64,000 nt of DNA from positions 1,967,501 to 2,031,500 of the forward strand of contig NZ_CABEHV010000004.1 of assembly GCF_901542415.1 (NCBI RefSeq), in the 5' to 3' direction. Shown here in pieces: positions 9,956-21,092 of the stretch; the first letter of the stretch is position 1; each line of letters starts with the position of its first letter. The stretch comes from Streptococcus mitis. GTDB lineage: Bacteria; Bacillota; Bacilli; Lactobacillales; Streptococcaceae. The notes under the pieces are model-generated. The model was not told where the DNA came from and ran no database searches. It saw only the letters and a list, made by a program, of their open reading frames with translations. The position numbers were made by a program, and so were the translations under genes.

Positions 9956-9985
9956 TTATTTTTTAGTAAATATACTAAAAAATAA
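9956..9985. promoter_or_regulatory. Palindrome abutting the SRRP promoter (possible operator)
   Basis: TTATTTTTTAGTA, loop AATA, TACTAAAAAATAA: perfect 13-bp arms ending one base before the -35 hexamer. The position fits a transcription-factor site. It is not followed by a T-run. Confidence 0.5.
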
Positions 9986-9986
9986 G

Positions 9987-10015
9987 TTGACTTAACATAA
10001 TGATTTGTGTATAAT
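9987..10015 (+). promoter_or_regulatory. Promoter of the SRRP gene
   Basis: TTGACT (9987-9992), 17-base spacer, TATAAT (10010-10015): close to the vegetative consensus. The mRNA leader would be about 45 bases. Confidence 0.8.
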
Positions 10016-10069
10016 AGAAAACGATTGCATTAAAATGACCACTGTAGCACTTTTTGGAGGAAAAAATAA

Positions 10070-13000
10070 ATGTTTTTCAGACGTCAAAAGGGTCAATATC
10101 GCGAAACTGATCGTGTGACTCGATACAAACTGGTAAAATCCGGTAAGCATTGGTTGAGAGCCTCAACCTCTCTTTTTGGCTTGTTCAAGGTTTTGCGTGG
10201 TGGTGTAGACACTACTCAAGTTATGACCGAAGTAGTAGAAAACCAAACTAATCAAACCATTACAGGTCTTGATATTATAAGGGGTATTGCAGCTACAGGA
10301 GCTGTATTGGGTGGGGCTGTTGCTACTCAGACAAAAGTTTTTGCAAACGAAGCGGTAGCTCTTGAAAAAACGTTAGATAGTTCAGATGCTCTAGCAACGC
10401 ATGATACAGTTGTTCTTGGCACAACTGCAAAAGTGGATGCGGAGAATTCGGCAAGTCTGTCTAATTCAGCAAGCGAGAGTGTATCTACTTCAGAATCAGT
10501 ATCCACTAGTCTATCAGCTAGCGTTAGTTCTTCTGCTAGTATGTCAACAAGCGCTTCAGAAAGCGCATCAACTTCGGCTAGCGTCTCAGCAAGTACCTCT
10601 GTAAGTTCTAGTCAGTCGATGGTGGCTTCAGACAATAGTGTACATTCTACTACTGCTTCTGAGACTTCTGGAAAAGCAGAGTCTGTGTCAAAAGAAAGTC
10701 AGTTGACTAAAGAAGAATTACCTACCTCTAAGCTAAGTGCTCCCGTATTGGAATCAGCTAAATTGGAAAAAGGTTTGGTTGATACGAATGCAGAAATAAG
10801 TAGTTTGGCAGGAGTAACTGCGGGTGCCATCGCAACAAGGGAAGTTTCAGCTAAACAACAGGATGAAAATCGTAAGAAGTTAACCAAACTTTCAGCTGAG
10901 ATGGGTGAGTACTTGGCTAAAGCTGTAGGATTGCCGAATGCGGACTCTGCTATTACCAAAGTGAATACTGCCGTTACGGAGATTGAAAAAGCCTTGGCGG
11001 ATCCGACTAGTGATTTGACATCAGTAGTACAAAAAGCTACCTCTGCTCGTAATTCCATTGTCAATGCTGTTTTAGGTGCACATTCAGGTCAACGTGATAG
11101 TCGTAACGGACAAGCGCTAGAGAGAGGAGCGTCTCCTAGGGCATCATTCTCTAGTCATGGAACGACAGCTTCAATTGAGTCTGGTAGATATGATAGAAAT
11201 AGTAATGAAGTTGTTTGGCGTATCAATATGCACGCGAACAGTGCCTTGCATCATGTAGGGCTGATTGCGGATGTAGATCCTAATACGACTATTACTCGTG
11301 TGATCTTTAATAATGTACAAGAAATGGAGAAACGTGGTGGCTCAGGAAATGAGTATGTCTATGATATCCGCCATGATAAACAAAGAAACCTAGAAGCAAC
11401 GATTGAAGTTCATGCTACTGTAAATGATAAGTCAGCAACTGCAACATTGGATGCAAGAGTTGCTACAAGTAGCCAACCATTTACAAGTGCGGATACTTTT
11501 GGGGACGATACTCCTTCTATGCATAATGAAGTAGCTACTAGAGTATCGCATGCCCCACGTATGAATAGAAGTATAGTAGTTCCTAATCGTGCAGCAGGTC
11601 AGAGCCGTGCAGCCTCTAATCCGCCTACGATTAAGATGCCATCTGATGTCACTTTTTATAATGATGATGCCATCACGAATTTTCAGATACAATTACGTGA
11701 TGATAGAGGGATGGATAAAATCAAGGCTTCTGACTCCAATGCTATCATTACAGGTGTAACTTCCCCAAACTATCCTGCTACTAGTAGAAGAGGTCCAGGG
11801 GATTTGTGGACCTATGATTATCAAGGAAGGCGAACAGGATTCCAAAAATCATATAACATTGATATAACAGGAACGCTTGGTCGTAAAGGTACTGCTTGGG
11901 AACCGTATAAACCAGGTACCTATCCTCTTGAATATACAGTTACAGATATTGATGGTCAGCCTGCTACAGCCACTACCAATTTCCATGTCAAAGGATTTAA
12001 CGAGCGACAAAACCCTGTGAGTGGTGCGACTGTCGCAGTTAATAATACGAAAAATCTAAGTCCGGCGGAAAGAGAGCAAGTATTGGCTAACTTTAAAGCA
12101 GCTAATGCAAGCGTTCTTTCAAGTACAGACTACAAAAAAGGATCTGAAGAAGGATCAATCAGTGTAGCTAATAATGGAGATGTTACCATTACTTATCGTG
12201 ATAAAACCACGGATACAGTCACAAACAATGTTAAGTATGGTGTAGAGAAAACAACTGAGCACTTTTATGCAGTTAGCGACGAGCCTTTATCTAATATAAA
12301 TCCAAGAAGTCTTGTGCGTCCAGTTGGCGGAGCTTCTGACTTCCCTAGTGGGACAAGATTTGCATGGAAACAAGGGCAAGCTCCTACAATGACAGCGATG
12401 GGGGACAGAGAGAACCCTAGAACTGCAATCTTAACGGTAACTCATCCAGATAATACTACTACGGATTTAACATATAATTACAGAGTCTATCAAAAGATAG
12501 AGACTAAAACCAAGAATGGAGTTACTGGTCAGTTTTATGCCTTTAAAGCAGCTTCAGGTGATCGAACTGTTGGCAGTAGCTATGCTAATAATATAGGTGG
12601 AGATTCATATCTTTATATCAATAGTCCATCTCTTCCTTCGGGGACTACATTTGCTTATGAATATCGTCTGAATAATAATGCAAGTGCACCACTAAATAAT
12701 CGAACTGGGTCACCTAAATTTAGTGATGTCTGGCATACAACTGACTCTGCAGCTACGACACACCGTACAACCTATACTGCAAAAGCAACTTATCCAACAG
12801 GACGCTTTGGAACTCCGTCTGCACAAGATCGTGCTTTGACAAGTGAGACAAGCTTTACTTATACAGTAGTGGATCCAGTAGCTAAACAAGAATATACTAC
12901 AAAAGTTGGGGATACAACTCCGCTAAATGATATTATTGCCAATCCTGGCAATGCACTTAAAAATTCTGATTCTAGAGTGGCGATTCCTACTGGAACAACT

Positions 13001-16000
13001 TATGAATGGGTATCCAGACCTGATGCTTCAGCTCCAGGTATCTATAAGAAAGAAGTTAAAGTTACTTTACCACAAGGTTCTGCAGATAAAGCAGGCAACA
13101 GTACAAATGTTCCTGTAACTATCAAAGTTAGACCGAACCCACCACGAATCGCAGATAGTCAAGTGAAGCTACAAGGAGGTCTGCCAAATCGTAGTATTAC
13201 AGTGACAGATGTAATACCAGGAGCAACAGTCACTTTAACCATTGGTACCGAAACCTTTACTAAAAAGTCTACTGGAGCAAGTGTGACGTTTGAACCGTCT
13301 GAGTTGAAACGGGTTACTGATACCAATAATGGTTTGTTGCCTACAAGAAATGTAACGGTTAAACAAGAAATGGTTGTTAGGGATCCAAATGGTAGCAATG
13401 TAACTCTTCAATCTGACACATCTTCTAATATAATTACTAAAGAAAATGTATCTCCAAACCCTGAATTTGAAATCTATGTCAAGAATAATGGTAAGTGGGA
13501 AAAACTTTCTCCGAAAAATAATGTCCGTCCTGGTACGAGTGGATACGAGATTTTTGCAGGAGACGAAGTTAAGGTTGTCTTAAAAGGTTCAGATAATAGT
13601 GGTAAACTTAGAGATTTGAAACTTTACGATGGTACATCAGATAAAGATAGAATATTCTCAGGTGACTATTCTTCGAATGATAGTGCACTAGGATTCAAGA
13701 ATAAACCAACGAATGCTCCTGCTACTTTAGAGTATACAGCTACTTATAATCCTAATCAGCCACATGCAGATGGAAATAGATGGACACTTGGTGTAAAAGC
13801 TGTGGACTTGTCTAATAATGAATCGAGAACTCCAACAGTAGTTGTCGCCCAAGGGAAGTTGAATGAGAAATTCCCTGGTAAGAAGCCGTCAGTAGTCTTC
13901 CAAGTTAAACATCCAAACGCTCTGAGTCAGCGTGAGAAAGATGAAATCTTAGCTGCTGTGAAAACAGCGAACCCTGAGACTGCAAACCGTATCAGAAGTT
14001 ATTCTATTGCAGAGAATGGAACGGTAACCATTACTTATAAAGATGGAACGGTAAATACGGTAACGCCAAATATATCTGACTCAGATTACCGTGCGTCAGT
14101 ATCAGCGTCAACCAGTGCCAGCCAAAGTGCTTCAACGAGCGCGTCTAAGTCCGCGTCAACCAGTGCGAGCCAATCAGCCAGCACGAGCGCGTCTAAGTCC
14201 GCATCGACCAGTGCGAGCCAATCAGCCAGCACGAGCGCGTCTAAGTCCGCATCGACCAGCGCAAGTCAATCAGCCAGCACGAGCGCGTCTAAGTCCGCAT
14301 CGACCAGCGCAAGTCAATCAGCCAGCACGAGCGCGTCTAAGTCCGCATCGACCAGCGCAAGTCAATCAGCCAGCACGAGCGCGTCTAAGTCCGCATCGAC
14401 CAGCGCAAGTCAATCAGCCAGCACGAGCGCGTCTAAGTCCGCATCGACCAGCGCAAGTCAATCAGCCAGCACGAGCGCGTCTAAGTCCGCATCGACCAGC
14501 GCAAGTCAATCAGCCAGCACGAGCGCGTCTAAGTCCGCATCGACCAGCGCAAGTCAATCAGCCAGCACGAGCGCGTCTAAGTCCGCATCGACCAGTGCGA
14601 GCCAATCAGCCAGCACGAGCGCGTCTAAGTCCGCCTCGACCAGTGCAAGTCAATCAGCAAGTACATCAGCTAGCCAGTCGGCTTCAACCAGCGCAAGCCA
14701 ATCAGCCAGCACGAGCGCAAGTCAGTCAGCCTCGACCAGTGCAAGTCAATCAGCCAGCACCTCAGCTAGCCAGTCGGCTTCAACAAGTGCAAGCCAATCA
14801 GCCAGCACCTCAGCTAGTCAATCGGCCTCAACAAGTGCCAGCCAATCAGCCAGCACGTCAGCTAGTCAGTCCGCATCGACCAGTGCGAGCCAATCAGCCA
14901 GCACAAGTGCTAGTCAGTCGGCTTCAACAAGTGCGAGCCAATCAGCCAGCACAAGTGCTAGTCAGTCGGCTTCAACAAGTGCGAGCCAATCAGCCAGCAC
15001 GTCAGCTAGCCAATCAGCCAGCACAAGTGCGAGCCAATCAGCCAGCACCTCATCTAGTCAATCGGCCTCAACAAGTGCCAGCCAATCAGCCAGCACGTCA
15101 GCTAGCCAGTCGGCTTCAACAAGTGCAAGCCAATCAGCCAGCACATCGGCTAGTCAGTCAGCGTCAACAAGTGCAAGTCAATCAGCCAGCACCTCAGCTA
15201 GTCAGTCGGCCTCAACAAGTGCGAGCCAATCAGCCAGCACCTCAGCTAGCCAGTCGGCTTCAACAAGTGCAAGTCAATCAGCAAGCACAAGTGCTAGTCA
15301 GTCGGCTTCAACAAGTGCAAGCCAATCAGCCAGCACCTCAGCTAGCCAGTCGGCTTCAACAAGTGCAAGTCAATCAGCCAGCACAAGTGCTAGTCAGTCG
15401 GCTTCAACAAGTGCAAGCCAATCAGCCAGCACCTCAGCTAGCCAGTCGGCTTCAACAAGTGCGAGTCAATCAGCAAGCACGTCAGCAAGCCAAAGTGCTT
15501 CAACAAGTGCGAGTCAATCAGCAAGCACGTCTGCAAGCCAAAGTGCTTCAACAAGTGCGAGTCAATCAGCAAGCACGTCAGCAAGCCAAAGTGCTTCAAC
15601 AAGTGCGAGTCAATCAGCCAGCACGTCTGCAAGCCAAAGTGCATCGACAAGTGCGAGCCAATCAGCAAGTACCTCAGCTAGCCAGTCAGCATCGACAAGT
15701 GCGAGCCAATCAGCAAGCACCTCAGCAAGTCAATCGGCTTCAACAAGTGCGAGCCAATCAGCAAGCACGTCAGCTAGTCAGTCAGCATCGACAAGTGCAA
15801 GTCAATCAGCCAGCACCTCAGCTAGTCAGTCGGCTTCAACAAGTGCAAGCCAATCAGCAAGCACGTCAGCTAGTCAGTCGGCTTCAACAAGTGCAAGCCA
15901 ATCAGCCAGCACATCGGCTAGTCAGTCCGCATCGACAAGTGCAAGCCAATCAGCAAGCACCTCAGCTAGCCAGTCGGCTTCAACAAGTGCAAGTCAATCA

Positions 16001-18301
16001 GCAAGCACAAGTGCTAGTCAGTCAGCATCGACAAGTGCAAGCCAATCAGCCAGCACGTCAGCTAGCCAGTCGGCCTCAACAAGTGCAAGCCAATCAGCAA
16101 GCACCTCAGCTAGCCAGTCGGCTTCGACAAGTGCAAGCCAATCAGCAAGCACATCGGCTAGTCAGTCCGCATCGACAAGTGCAAGCCAATCAGCCAGCAC
16201 CTCAGCTAGCCAGTCGGCTTCAACAAGTGCAAGTCAATCAGCAAGCACAAGTGCTAGTCAGTCGGCATCGACAAGTGCAAGCCAATCAGCAAGCACAAGT
16301 GCTAGTCAGTCGGCTTCAACAAGTGCAAGTCAATCAGCAAGCACATCGGCTAGTCAGTCAGCATCGACAAGTGCAAGCCAATCAGCAAGCACATCGGCTA
16401 GTCAGTCCGCATCGACAAGTGCAAGCCAGTCGGCTTCAACAAGTGCAAGCCAATCAGCAAGCACGTCAGCTAGCCAGTCGGCATCGACAAGTGCAAGCCA
16501 GTCCGCATCGACAAGTGCAAGCCAGTCGGCATCGACAAGTGCAAGCCAGTCCGCATCGACAAGTGCAAGCCAGTCCGCATCGACAAGTGCAAGCCAATCA
16601 GCAAGCACAAGTGCTAGTCAGTCAGCATCGACAAGTGCAAGTCAATCAGCAAGCACAAGTGCTAGTCAGTCGGCTTCAACAAGTGCAAGCCAATCAGCAA
16701 GCACAAGTGCAAGCCAGTCGGCTTCAACAAGTGCAAGCCAATCAGCAAGCACCTCAGCTAGTCAATCAGCTTCAACAAGTGCAAGTCAATCAGCAAGCAC
16801 AAGTGCTAGTCAGTCGGCATCGACAAGTGCAAGCCAATCAGCAAGCACCTCAGCTAGTCAGTCGGCATCGACAAGTGCAAGCCAATCAGCAAGCACCTCA
16901 GCTAGCCAGTCGGCTTCAACAAGTGCAAGCCAATCAGCCAGCACATCAGCTAGTCAATCGGCCTCAACAAGTGCAAGCCAATCAGCCAGCACCTCAGCTA
17001 GCCAGTCGGCTTCAACAAGTGCAAGTCAATCAGCAAGCACAAGTGCTAGTCAGTCGGCATCGACAAGTGCGAGCCAGTCGGCTTCAACAAGTGCAAGCCA
17101 ATCAGCAAGCACGTCAGCTAGCCAGTCGGCATCGACAAGTGCAAGCCAGTCCGCATCGACAAGTGCAAGCCAGTCCGCATCGACAAGTGCAAGCCAATCA
17201 GCAAGCACAAGTGCTAGTCAGTCAGCATCGACAAGTGCAAGTCAATCAGCAAGCACAAGTGCTAGTCAGTCGGCTTCAACAAGTGCAAGCCAATCAGCAA
17301 GCACGTCAGCTAGCCAGTCGGCTTCAACAAGTGCAAGTCAATCAGCAAGCACATCGGCTAGTCAGTCAGCATCGACAAGTGCAAGCCAATCAGCAAGCAC
17401 CTCAGCTAGTCAGTCAGCATCGACAAGTGCAAGCCAATCAGCAAGCACCTCAGCTAGTCAATCGGCCTCAACAAGTGCAAGTCAATCAGCAAGCACGTCA
17501 GCTAGTCAGTCGGCCTCAACAAGTGCAAGCCAATCAGCAAGCACAAGTGCTAGCCAGTCGGCTTCAACAAGTGCAAGCCAATCAGCAAGCACCTCAGCTA
17601 GTCAATCAGCTTCAACAAGTGCAAGTCAATCAGCAAGCACAAGTGCTAGTCAGTCGGCATCGACAAGTGCAAGCCAATCAGCAAGCACCTCAGCTAGTCA
17701 GTCGGCATCGACAAGTGCAAGCCAATCAGCAAGCACCTCAGCTAGCCAGTCGGCTTCAACAAGTGCAAGCCAATCAGCCAGCACATCAGCTAGTCAATCG
17801 GCCTCAACAAGTGCAAGCCAATCAGCAAGCACATCGGCTAGTCAGTCAGCATCGACAAGTGCAAGTCAATCAGCAAGCACATCAGCAAGTCAATCAGCTT
17901 CAACAAGTGCAAGTCAATCAGCAAGCACGTCAGCTAGTCAGTCAGCATCGACAAGTGCAAGTCAATCAGCCAGCACCTCAGCTAGTCAGTCGGCTTCAAC
18001 AAGTGCAAGCCAATCAGCCAGCACAAGCACGTATGAGTCAGCGTCCACAAGTGCATCAGAATCAGCAAGCACATCAGCATCTGAGTCAGCATCAACAAGT
18101 GCGTCAGCTTCAGCCAGCGTATCAGCATCAGCAAACACATTATCTTCTGAAACACCATCAGAATCAGCAGGTAAGTCAAGACAGCAATTGCCAAATACAG
18201 GTACAGAAGCTTCCAAATCATCTGTACTCCTTGGAGCTTTGGCAGCCGTGACTGGTCTAGGTCTGTTTGCGAAACGCCGTAAACGTGATGATGAAGAATA
18301 A
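10070..18301 (+). CDS. Serine-rich repeat glycoprotein adhesin (PsrP/GspB-type SRRP)
   Basis: 2743 residues. The long accessory-Sec signal peptide has the basic motif [11 protein letters not shown] (residues 18-28), a glycine-containing hydrophobic core and likely cleavage after VFA (residue 92). A short serine-rich region (about 127-184) is followed by a non-repeated ligand-binding region (about 200-1335) with two related modules, each ending in a T-I-T-Y-x-D-K/G-T motif. A giant second serine-rich region (about 1341-2660) follows, made of SASTSASQ units with SASK variants at its start. LPNTG is at 2707-2711, with a hydrophobic segment and [14 protein letters not shown] is nine bases before the ATG. 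Known for the family: Ser/Thr O-glycosylation by GtfA/GtfB, export by SecA2/SecY2, sortase anchoring and adhesion in the host. The actual ligand cannot be read from this sequence. Confidence 0.97.
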   Translation: MFFRRQKGQYRETDRVTRYKLVKSGKHWLRASTSLFGLFKVLRGGVDTTQVMTEVVENQTNQTITGLDIIRGIAATGAVLGGAVATQTKVFANEAVALEKTLDSSDALATHDTVVLGTTAKVDAENSASLSNSASESVSTSESVSTSLSASVSSSASMSTSASESASTSASVSASTSVSSSQSMVASDNSVHSTTASETSGKAESVSKESQLTKEELPTSKLSAPVLESAKLEKGLVDTNAEISSLAGVTAGAIATREVSAKQQDENRKKLTKLSAEMGEYLAKAVGLPNADSAITKVNTAVTEIEKALADPTSDLTSVVQKATSARNSIVNAVLGAHSGQRDSRNGQALERGASPRASFSSHGTTASIESGRYDRNSNEVVWRINMHANSALHHVGLIADVDPNTTITRVIFNNVQEMEKRGGSGNEYVYDIRHDKQRNLEATIEVHATVNDKSATATLDARVATSSQPFTSADTFGDDTPSMHNEVATRVSHAPRMNRSIVVPNRAAGQSRAASNPPTIKMPSDVTFYNDDAITNFQIQLRDDRGMDKIKASDSNAIITGVTSPNYPATSRRGPGDLWTYDYQGRRTGFQKSYNIDITGTLGRKGTAWEPYKPGTYPLEYTVTDIDGQPATATTNFHVKGFNERQNPVSGATVAVNNTKNLSPAEREQVLANFKAANASVLSSTDYKKGSEEGSISVANNGDVTITYRDKTTDTVTNNVKYGVEKTTEHFYAVSDEPLSNINPRSLVRPVGGASDFPSGTRFAWKQGQAPTMTAMGDRENPRTAILTVTHPDNTTTDLTYNYRVYQKIETKTKNGVTGQFYAFKAASGDRTVGSSYANNIGGDSYLYINSPSLPSGTTFAYEYRLNNNASAPLNNRTGSPKFSDVWHTTDSAATTHRTTYTAKATYPTGRFGTPSAQDRALTSETSFTYTVVDPVAKQEYTTKVGDTTPLNDIIANPGNALKNSDSRVAIPTGTTYEWVSRPDASAPGIYKKEVKVTLPQGSADKAGNSTNVPVTIKVRPNPPRIADSQVKLQGGLPNRSITVTDVIPGATVTLTIGTETFTKKSTGASVTFEPSELKRVTDTNNGLLPTRNVTVKQEMVVRDPNGSNVTLQSDTSSNIITKENVSPNPEFEIYVKNNGKWEKLSPKNNVRPGTSGYEIFAGDEVKVVLKGSDNSGKLRDLKLYDGTSDKDRIFSGDYSSNDSALGFKNKPTNAPATLEYTATYNPNQPHADGNRWTLGVKAVDLSNNESRTPTVVVAQGKLNEKFPGKKPSVVFQVKHPNALSQREKDEILAAVKTANPETANRIRSYSIAENGTVTITYKDGTVNTVTPNISDSDYRASVSASTSASQSASTSASKSASTSASQSASTSASKSASTSASQSASTSASKSASTSASQSASTSASKSASTSASQSASTSASKSASTSASQSASTSASKSASTSASQSASTSASKSASTSASQSASTSASKSASTSASQSASTSASKSASTSASQSASTSASKSASTSASQSASTSASKSASTSASQSASTSASQSASTSASQSASTSASQSASTSASQSASTSASQSASTSASQSASTSASQSASTSASQSASTSASQSASTSASQSASTSASQSASTSASQSASTSASQSASTSASQSASTSASQSASTSASQSASTSSSQSASTSASQSASTSASQSASTSASQSASTSASQSASTSASQSASTSASQSASTSASQSASTSASQSASTSASQSASTSASQSASTSASQSASTSASQSASTSASQSASTSASQSASTSASQSASTSASQSASTSASQSASTSASQSASTSASQSASTSASQSASTSASQSASTSASQSASTSASQSASTSASQSASTSASQSASTSASQSASTSASQSASTSASQSASTSASQSASTSASQSASTSASQSASTSASQSASTSASQSASTSASQSASTSASQSASTSASQSASTSASQSASTSASQSASTSASQSASTSASQSASTSASQSASTSASQSASTSASQSASTSASQSASTSASQSASTSASQSASTSASQSASTSASQSASTSASQSASTSASQSASTSASQSASTSASQSASTSASQSASTSASQSASTSASQSASTSASQSASTSASQSASTSASQSASTSASQSASTSASQSASTSASQSASTSASQSASTSASQSASTSASQSASTSASQSASTSASQSASTSASQSASTSASQSASTSASQSASTSASQSASTSASQSASTSASQSASTSASQSASTSASQSASTSASQSASTSASQSASTSASQSASTSASQSASTSASQSASTSASQSASTSASQSASTSASQSASTSASQSASTSASQSASTSASQSASTSASQSASTSASQSASTSASQSASTSASQSASTSASQSASTSASQSASTSASQSASTSASQSASTSASQSASTSASQSASTSASQSASTSASQSASTSASQSASTSASQSASTSASQSASTSASQSASTSASQSASTSASQSASTSASQSASTSASQSASTSASQSASTSASQSASTSASQSASTSASQSASTSASQSASTSASQSASTSASQSASTSASQSASTSASQSASTSASQSASTSASQSASTSASQSASTSASQSASTSASQSASTSASQSASTSASQSASTSASQSASTSASQSASTSTYESASTSASESASTSASESASTSASASASVSASANTLSSETPSESAGKSRQQLPNTGTEASKSSVLLGALAAVTGLGLFAKRRKRDDEE
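14110..18050 (+). repeat. 24-bp tandem repeat array encoding SASTSASQ units
   Basis: Roughly 3.9 kb of 24-bp units. The first block (about 14225-14595) contains seven essentially identical 48-bp copies encoding [16 protein letters not shown]. The rest is a codon-shuffled mosaic. Longer duplications are embedded: 16712-16986 is repeated identically 840 bases downstream, and 16521-16704 is repeated identically 600 bases downstream. Confidence 0.9.
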
Positions 18302-18347
18302 TCGGATTAAAAATACATAGAAAGTATTGTTATTTCGATTTATGAAG

Positions 18348-18384
18348 AATCCCTTGGATGAAAAATCATCCAGGGGATTTTTTT
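18348..18384 (+). terminator. Terminator of the SRRP gene
   Basis: AATCCCTTGGATGA / TCATCCAGGGGATT stem with loop AAAA, then a T-run, 47 bases after the stop codon. Confidence 0.85.
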
Positions 18385-18807
18385 GCATTATTTCGTCGTA
18401 AATGTCCACTAATGATCGATAGTTGTATTCGCATTTTTCCTGTACGATTGTAACCTATGGTAAACAAGACTTTAAGACCTCATTTTACTTGTTGATTAAT
18501 ATCCTTGAAGAAATAAAACTCCATCGGCATGACTTTGAATCGTATATGATTATCCTTCCAATTCGTTAATTGTATGTAAATTTATTAATTTTCAATTCTG
18601 GGATATCCTTGATATTTCTATGTAAGTTACTTTTATTATAAGAGTATTTGTGGTAAGATGTATATAACAAGAGAACACTATATAGTCTCTCTATATGAAG
18701 GGTAAATAATACTAAATTGTATAAAAGTTTTAGTTAGATGACTACTTAGTCATGTTGTAGGCACACTGATAGATATAGTCAATTTAGTTGAAGGGGGAGA
18801 GTTTTAA
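18385..18807 (+). other. Intergenic region before the glycosylation cluster
   Basis: No gene seen. A possible extended -10 (TGGTAAGAT at 18651-18659, weak -35) could drive the first cluster gene with a leader of about 140 bases. A short palindrome ACTATATAGT lies at 18677-18686, within the predicted leader. Confidence 0.4.
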
Positions 18808-19686
18808 TTGCTATCTGGAAAATTCTGTTTATTTTCACATAAAAATAAGCAACACCAACGTTATTTTCAATTCTTACCTGATGGTCAGATTAGGGATATT
18901 GGTGGAACAGGTCATGATAATGAGCGATTTTGGGAATTAGAAGATCAAAAACTTAAATTATATTCTAAATCAGAGCAACTAACAGCAGTTTTTGAGTGTT
19001 GCTATGAAGAAGTAGGCCATTCCTATTGGGAAGGATTACATCAGGAAACGATTCCCTTGGAAATACGAATATACGATTCGCGTCCAGATTTATTTGATTA
19101 CCTGACAAAATATACTTGTCGCTATTTGATTGATTACGGAGCCTTAATAGTAGGGAAACATACGTATGGCATTCCACAATTAATTGACTATGACCACGGA
19201 GGTCAAGTTATAATTGGTGATTATTGTTCTATTGGCCATAATGTTCAATTTATAACTGCAAATCATGATTTAGAGTTGATTACAACTTATCCATTCAAGA
19301 GTTTAGAGGTATTTTACACGGATGAGTCATTGCAGATGACTGATGATCATATTTTGAAAAGTCCAACTCGAGTTGGTAATGATGTTTGGATTGGTAACAA
19401 TGCTCAAATCATGGCTGGGGTAACTATTGGAGATGGTGCAGTCATAGCAGCAGGTGCTCTAGTGAGCAAGGATGTAGAACCATATGCTGTTGTAGGAGGC
19501 AATCCAGCAAAAGTGATTCGTTATCGTATAGCAGAACCTACTTTTCGGAAACAGATGTTAGAAATTGCGTGGTGGAATTGGCCAGAAGACATTATTTCTG
19601 AACGATTGGATAAAATCATGAGTAAGGATATATCAGAATTTATAAGAGAATACTTACCAAATGCTGGGGAAGTTAAATGTGATTAA
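18808..19686 (+). CDS. Hexapeptide-repeat acetyltransferase (Vat/CatB-like) of the SRRP glycan cluster
   Basis: 292 residues from a TTG start with AGGGGGAGAG seven to sixteen bases upstream. Residues 1-115 are a cap domain I do not recognise. Residues about 125-235 form a left-handed beta-helix of hexapeptide repeats ([38 protein letters not shown]) with the catalytic-type His in ANHD, closest in style to xenobiotic acetyltransferases (CatB/Vat). The C-terminus continues [11 protein letters not shown]. Such enzymes acetylate sugars or antibiotics with acetyl-CoA. The position directly after the SRRP suggests O- or N-acetylation of its glycan, which is inference. First gene of the cluster. Confidence 0.75.
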   Translation: MLSGKFCLFSHKNKQHQRYFQFLPDGQIRDIGGTGHDNERFWELEDQKLKLYSKSEQLTAVFECCYEEVGHSYWEGLHQETIPLEIRIYDSRPDLFDYLTKYTCRYLIDYGALIVGKHTYGIPQLIDYDHGGQVIIGDYCSIGHNVQFITANHDLELITTYPFKSLEVFYTDESLQMTDDHILKSPTRVGNDVWIGNNAQIMAGVTIGDGAVIAAGALVSKDVEPYAVVGGNPAKVIRYRIAEPTFRKQMLEIAWWNWPEDIISERLDKIMSKDISEFIREYLPNAGEVKCD

Positions 19687-19790
19687 TCTGTTATCAGAAA
19701 TATTAGAATTGATTTAGGATATATCTTAAATAATACGCACTGTACTAGAATTGACTTTGTTTTTTATATAATGCATCAGAAAAGGAGTAT

Positions 19791-20687
19791 ATGATTGAAA
19801 TGATGGAAAAAATTAGTGTTATCGTTCCTGTTTATATGTCAGAACTATATCTTGAAAAATGTTTGGATAGTATCGTTCAACAAACCTATCAAAATCTTGA
19901 AATTATTTTGATTAATGATGGCTCAACAGATGGTTCAGCAGCAATCTGTCAACGTTATCAAAATCAAGATGAACGTGTTAAAGTCTATCATAAAAGAAAT
20001 GGGGGAGTTTCTTCTAGTCGTAATCGTGCCTTGGAAGTTGTAACTGGGGATTATATCGTTTTTGTAGACAATGATGACTGGTTGGAGTTGGATCATATCC
20101 AAAATCTTTACGATTTATTGAAAAAAACAGATGCAGATATTGCAATCGGAAACTTTACTCAATTTTTGGATGATCAAGCTAGTTTTTTGATTCATGTAGG
20201 AGCAGATGATTATTTTGAGAAGACTTATTCGCCATTTGAATGGTTTTGCCATCAATATGACAGTAAGTATAATCTCAGTCAATGCTTTACAGTTCCGTGG
20301 GCGAAGTTATACAAGACAGAGCTATTTAAGGATATTGTATATCCAACAGATAAAAGTGTAGAGGATGATTACACAACTTATAAAGTTTATCTTCAGGCAG
20401 ATAAAATTGCTTTTATGAATAAGGCTATTTATATCCATAGAAAACGTTCTACAAGTGTTACAAGGACAGTCAATCTTGCAGATGTATATCCCTTAAAGAG
20501 TATTGAAGAACGTATGACTATTCTCCAATTGATTGGAGCTCCTCAGGAGTTATTAGATAGAGAAATTCAAGCTTATAAATGGCGATTATCTATTCATGAA
20601 GAAGAAACTCTTAAACATGGAGATGTGGAATCTTATCAACAAATTTTGGTCAAAAAAGCAATTGCAGCTAAATATTTTAAAGGTTAG
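19791..20687 (+). CDS. Family 2 glycosyltransferase
   Basis: 298 residues, GT-A fold. The N-terminal nucleotide-binding region ISVIVPVYMSELYLEKCLDS and the NDGSTDGSA motif are followed by the D-x-D site as VDNDDW (usually VDSDDW). The C-terminal half, with EDDYTTYK and a basic tail, sets the acceptor. AAAGGAG lies only three bases before the first ATG (19791), so one of the two ATGs at 19800 and 19803 may be the real start. It would transfer one sugar of the SRRP glycan; donor and linkage are unknown. It is followed by a strong terminator, so it ends the first transcription unit of the cluster. Confidence 0.85.
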   Translation: MIEMMEKISVIVPVYMSELYLEKCLDSIVQQTYQNLEIILINDGSTDGSAAICQRYQNQDERVKVYHKRNGGVSSSRNRALEVVTGDYIVFVDNDDWLELDHIQNLYDLLKKTDADIAIGNFTQFLDDQASFLIHVGADDYFEKTYSPFEWFCHQYDSKYNLSQCFTVPWAKLYKTELFKDIVYPTDKSVEDDYTTYKVYLQADKIAFMNKAIYIHRKRSTSVTRTVNLADVYPLKSIEERMTILQLIGAPQELLDREIQAYKWRLSIHEEETLKHGDVESYQQILVKKAIAAKYFKG

Positions 20688-20742
20688 TAAAACACATTTT
20701 ACAAATTTGTTTTTCTCTATTTTTGGTGGATGTTTTTAGATA

Positions 20743-20816
20743 GAAAAAGTGACCTATACTCAAAAATTAGAATGATATCTAATTTTTGATGTGGGTTGCT
20801 TTTTACGTTTATCAGA
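20743..20816 (+). terminator. Long-stem terminator after the first GT2 gene
   Basis: Inner perfect 12-bp stem TCAAAAATTAGA / TCTAATTTTTGA (20760-20771, 20778-20789), extended by AAAAAGTGACC pairing with GGTTGCTTTTT. It ends in T residues. Confidence 0.7.
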
Positions 20817-21092
20817 TAGCTATTCTAAAATAATAAGGTTATTTACATCAAAAGATTCCTAAAAGATACTTGATATGCAGATAGACGAGTCATTTTTTGT
20901 ATGTCTGAGATGAATTAAAAATTTATTTTTAGGATTGATCATTTGAAAATGTTATTGTGTAACTGTATTAAGATTATAACGCTGAATATTTTAAATTATT
21001 CAACTTATATTTTTGCGAGATTATTCAATTTGGAAAGTGATTATAATTTAGTGCTGTATGAACGATACTATCAATGAAATAAATATATTTTT
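20817..21092 (+). other. Gene-free AT-rich stretch before the insertion element
   Basis: No ORF, RNA or promoter that I can support. It ends with TAAATATATTTTT (21080-21092), which recurs exactly at 22636-22648 on the far side of the IS region. Confidence 0.4.

Larger units (their letters stand above)
9267..10069 (+). other. Intergenic junction between prfC and the SRRP gene
   Basis: About 800 bases without an intact gene. It contains an imperfect hairpin at 9274-9306, a perfect 14-bp-arm inverted repeat at 9350-9384, a gene remnant at 9455-9550, a perfect 13-bp-arm inverted repeat at 9685-9718, and a pair of 20-bp direct repeats (CTAGCTAACTGCCTTACTAA at 9329 and a copy with two mismatches at 9622). 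The last ~115 bases hold the SRRP promoter. The pattern suggests accumulated small mobile-element debris next to the island boundary. Confidence 0.5.

Noticed and set aside
14110..18050. Regular 24/48-bp repeats resembling a CRISPR array
   Set aside because: No unique spacers, and the frame encodes Ser/Ala/Thr/Gln continuously in the SRRP; no cas genes nearby.
15438..18221. Minus-strand ORFs rich in Leu/Trp/Ala-Asp in the serine-rich region
   Set aside because: Periodic shadows of the tandem repeat.
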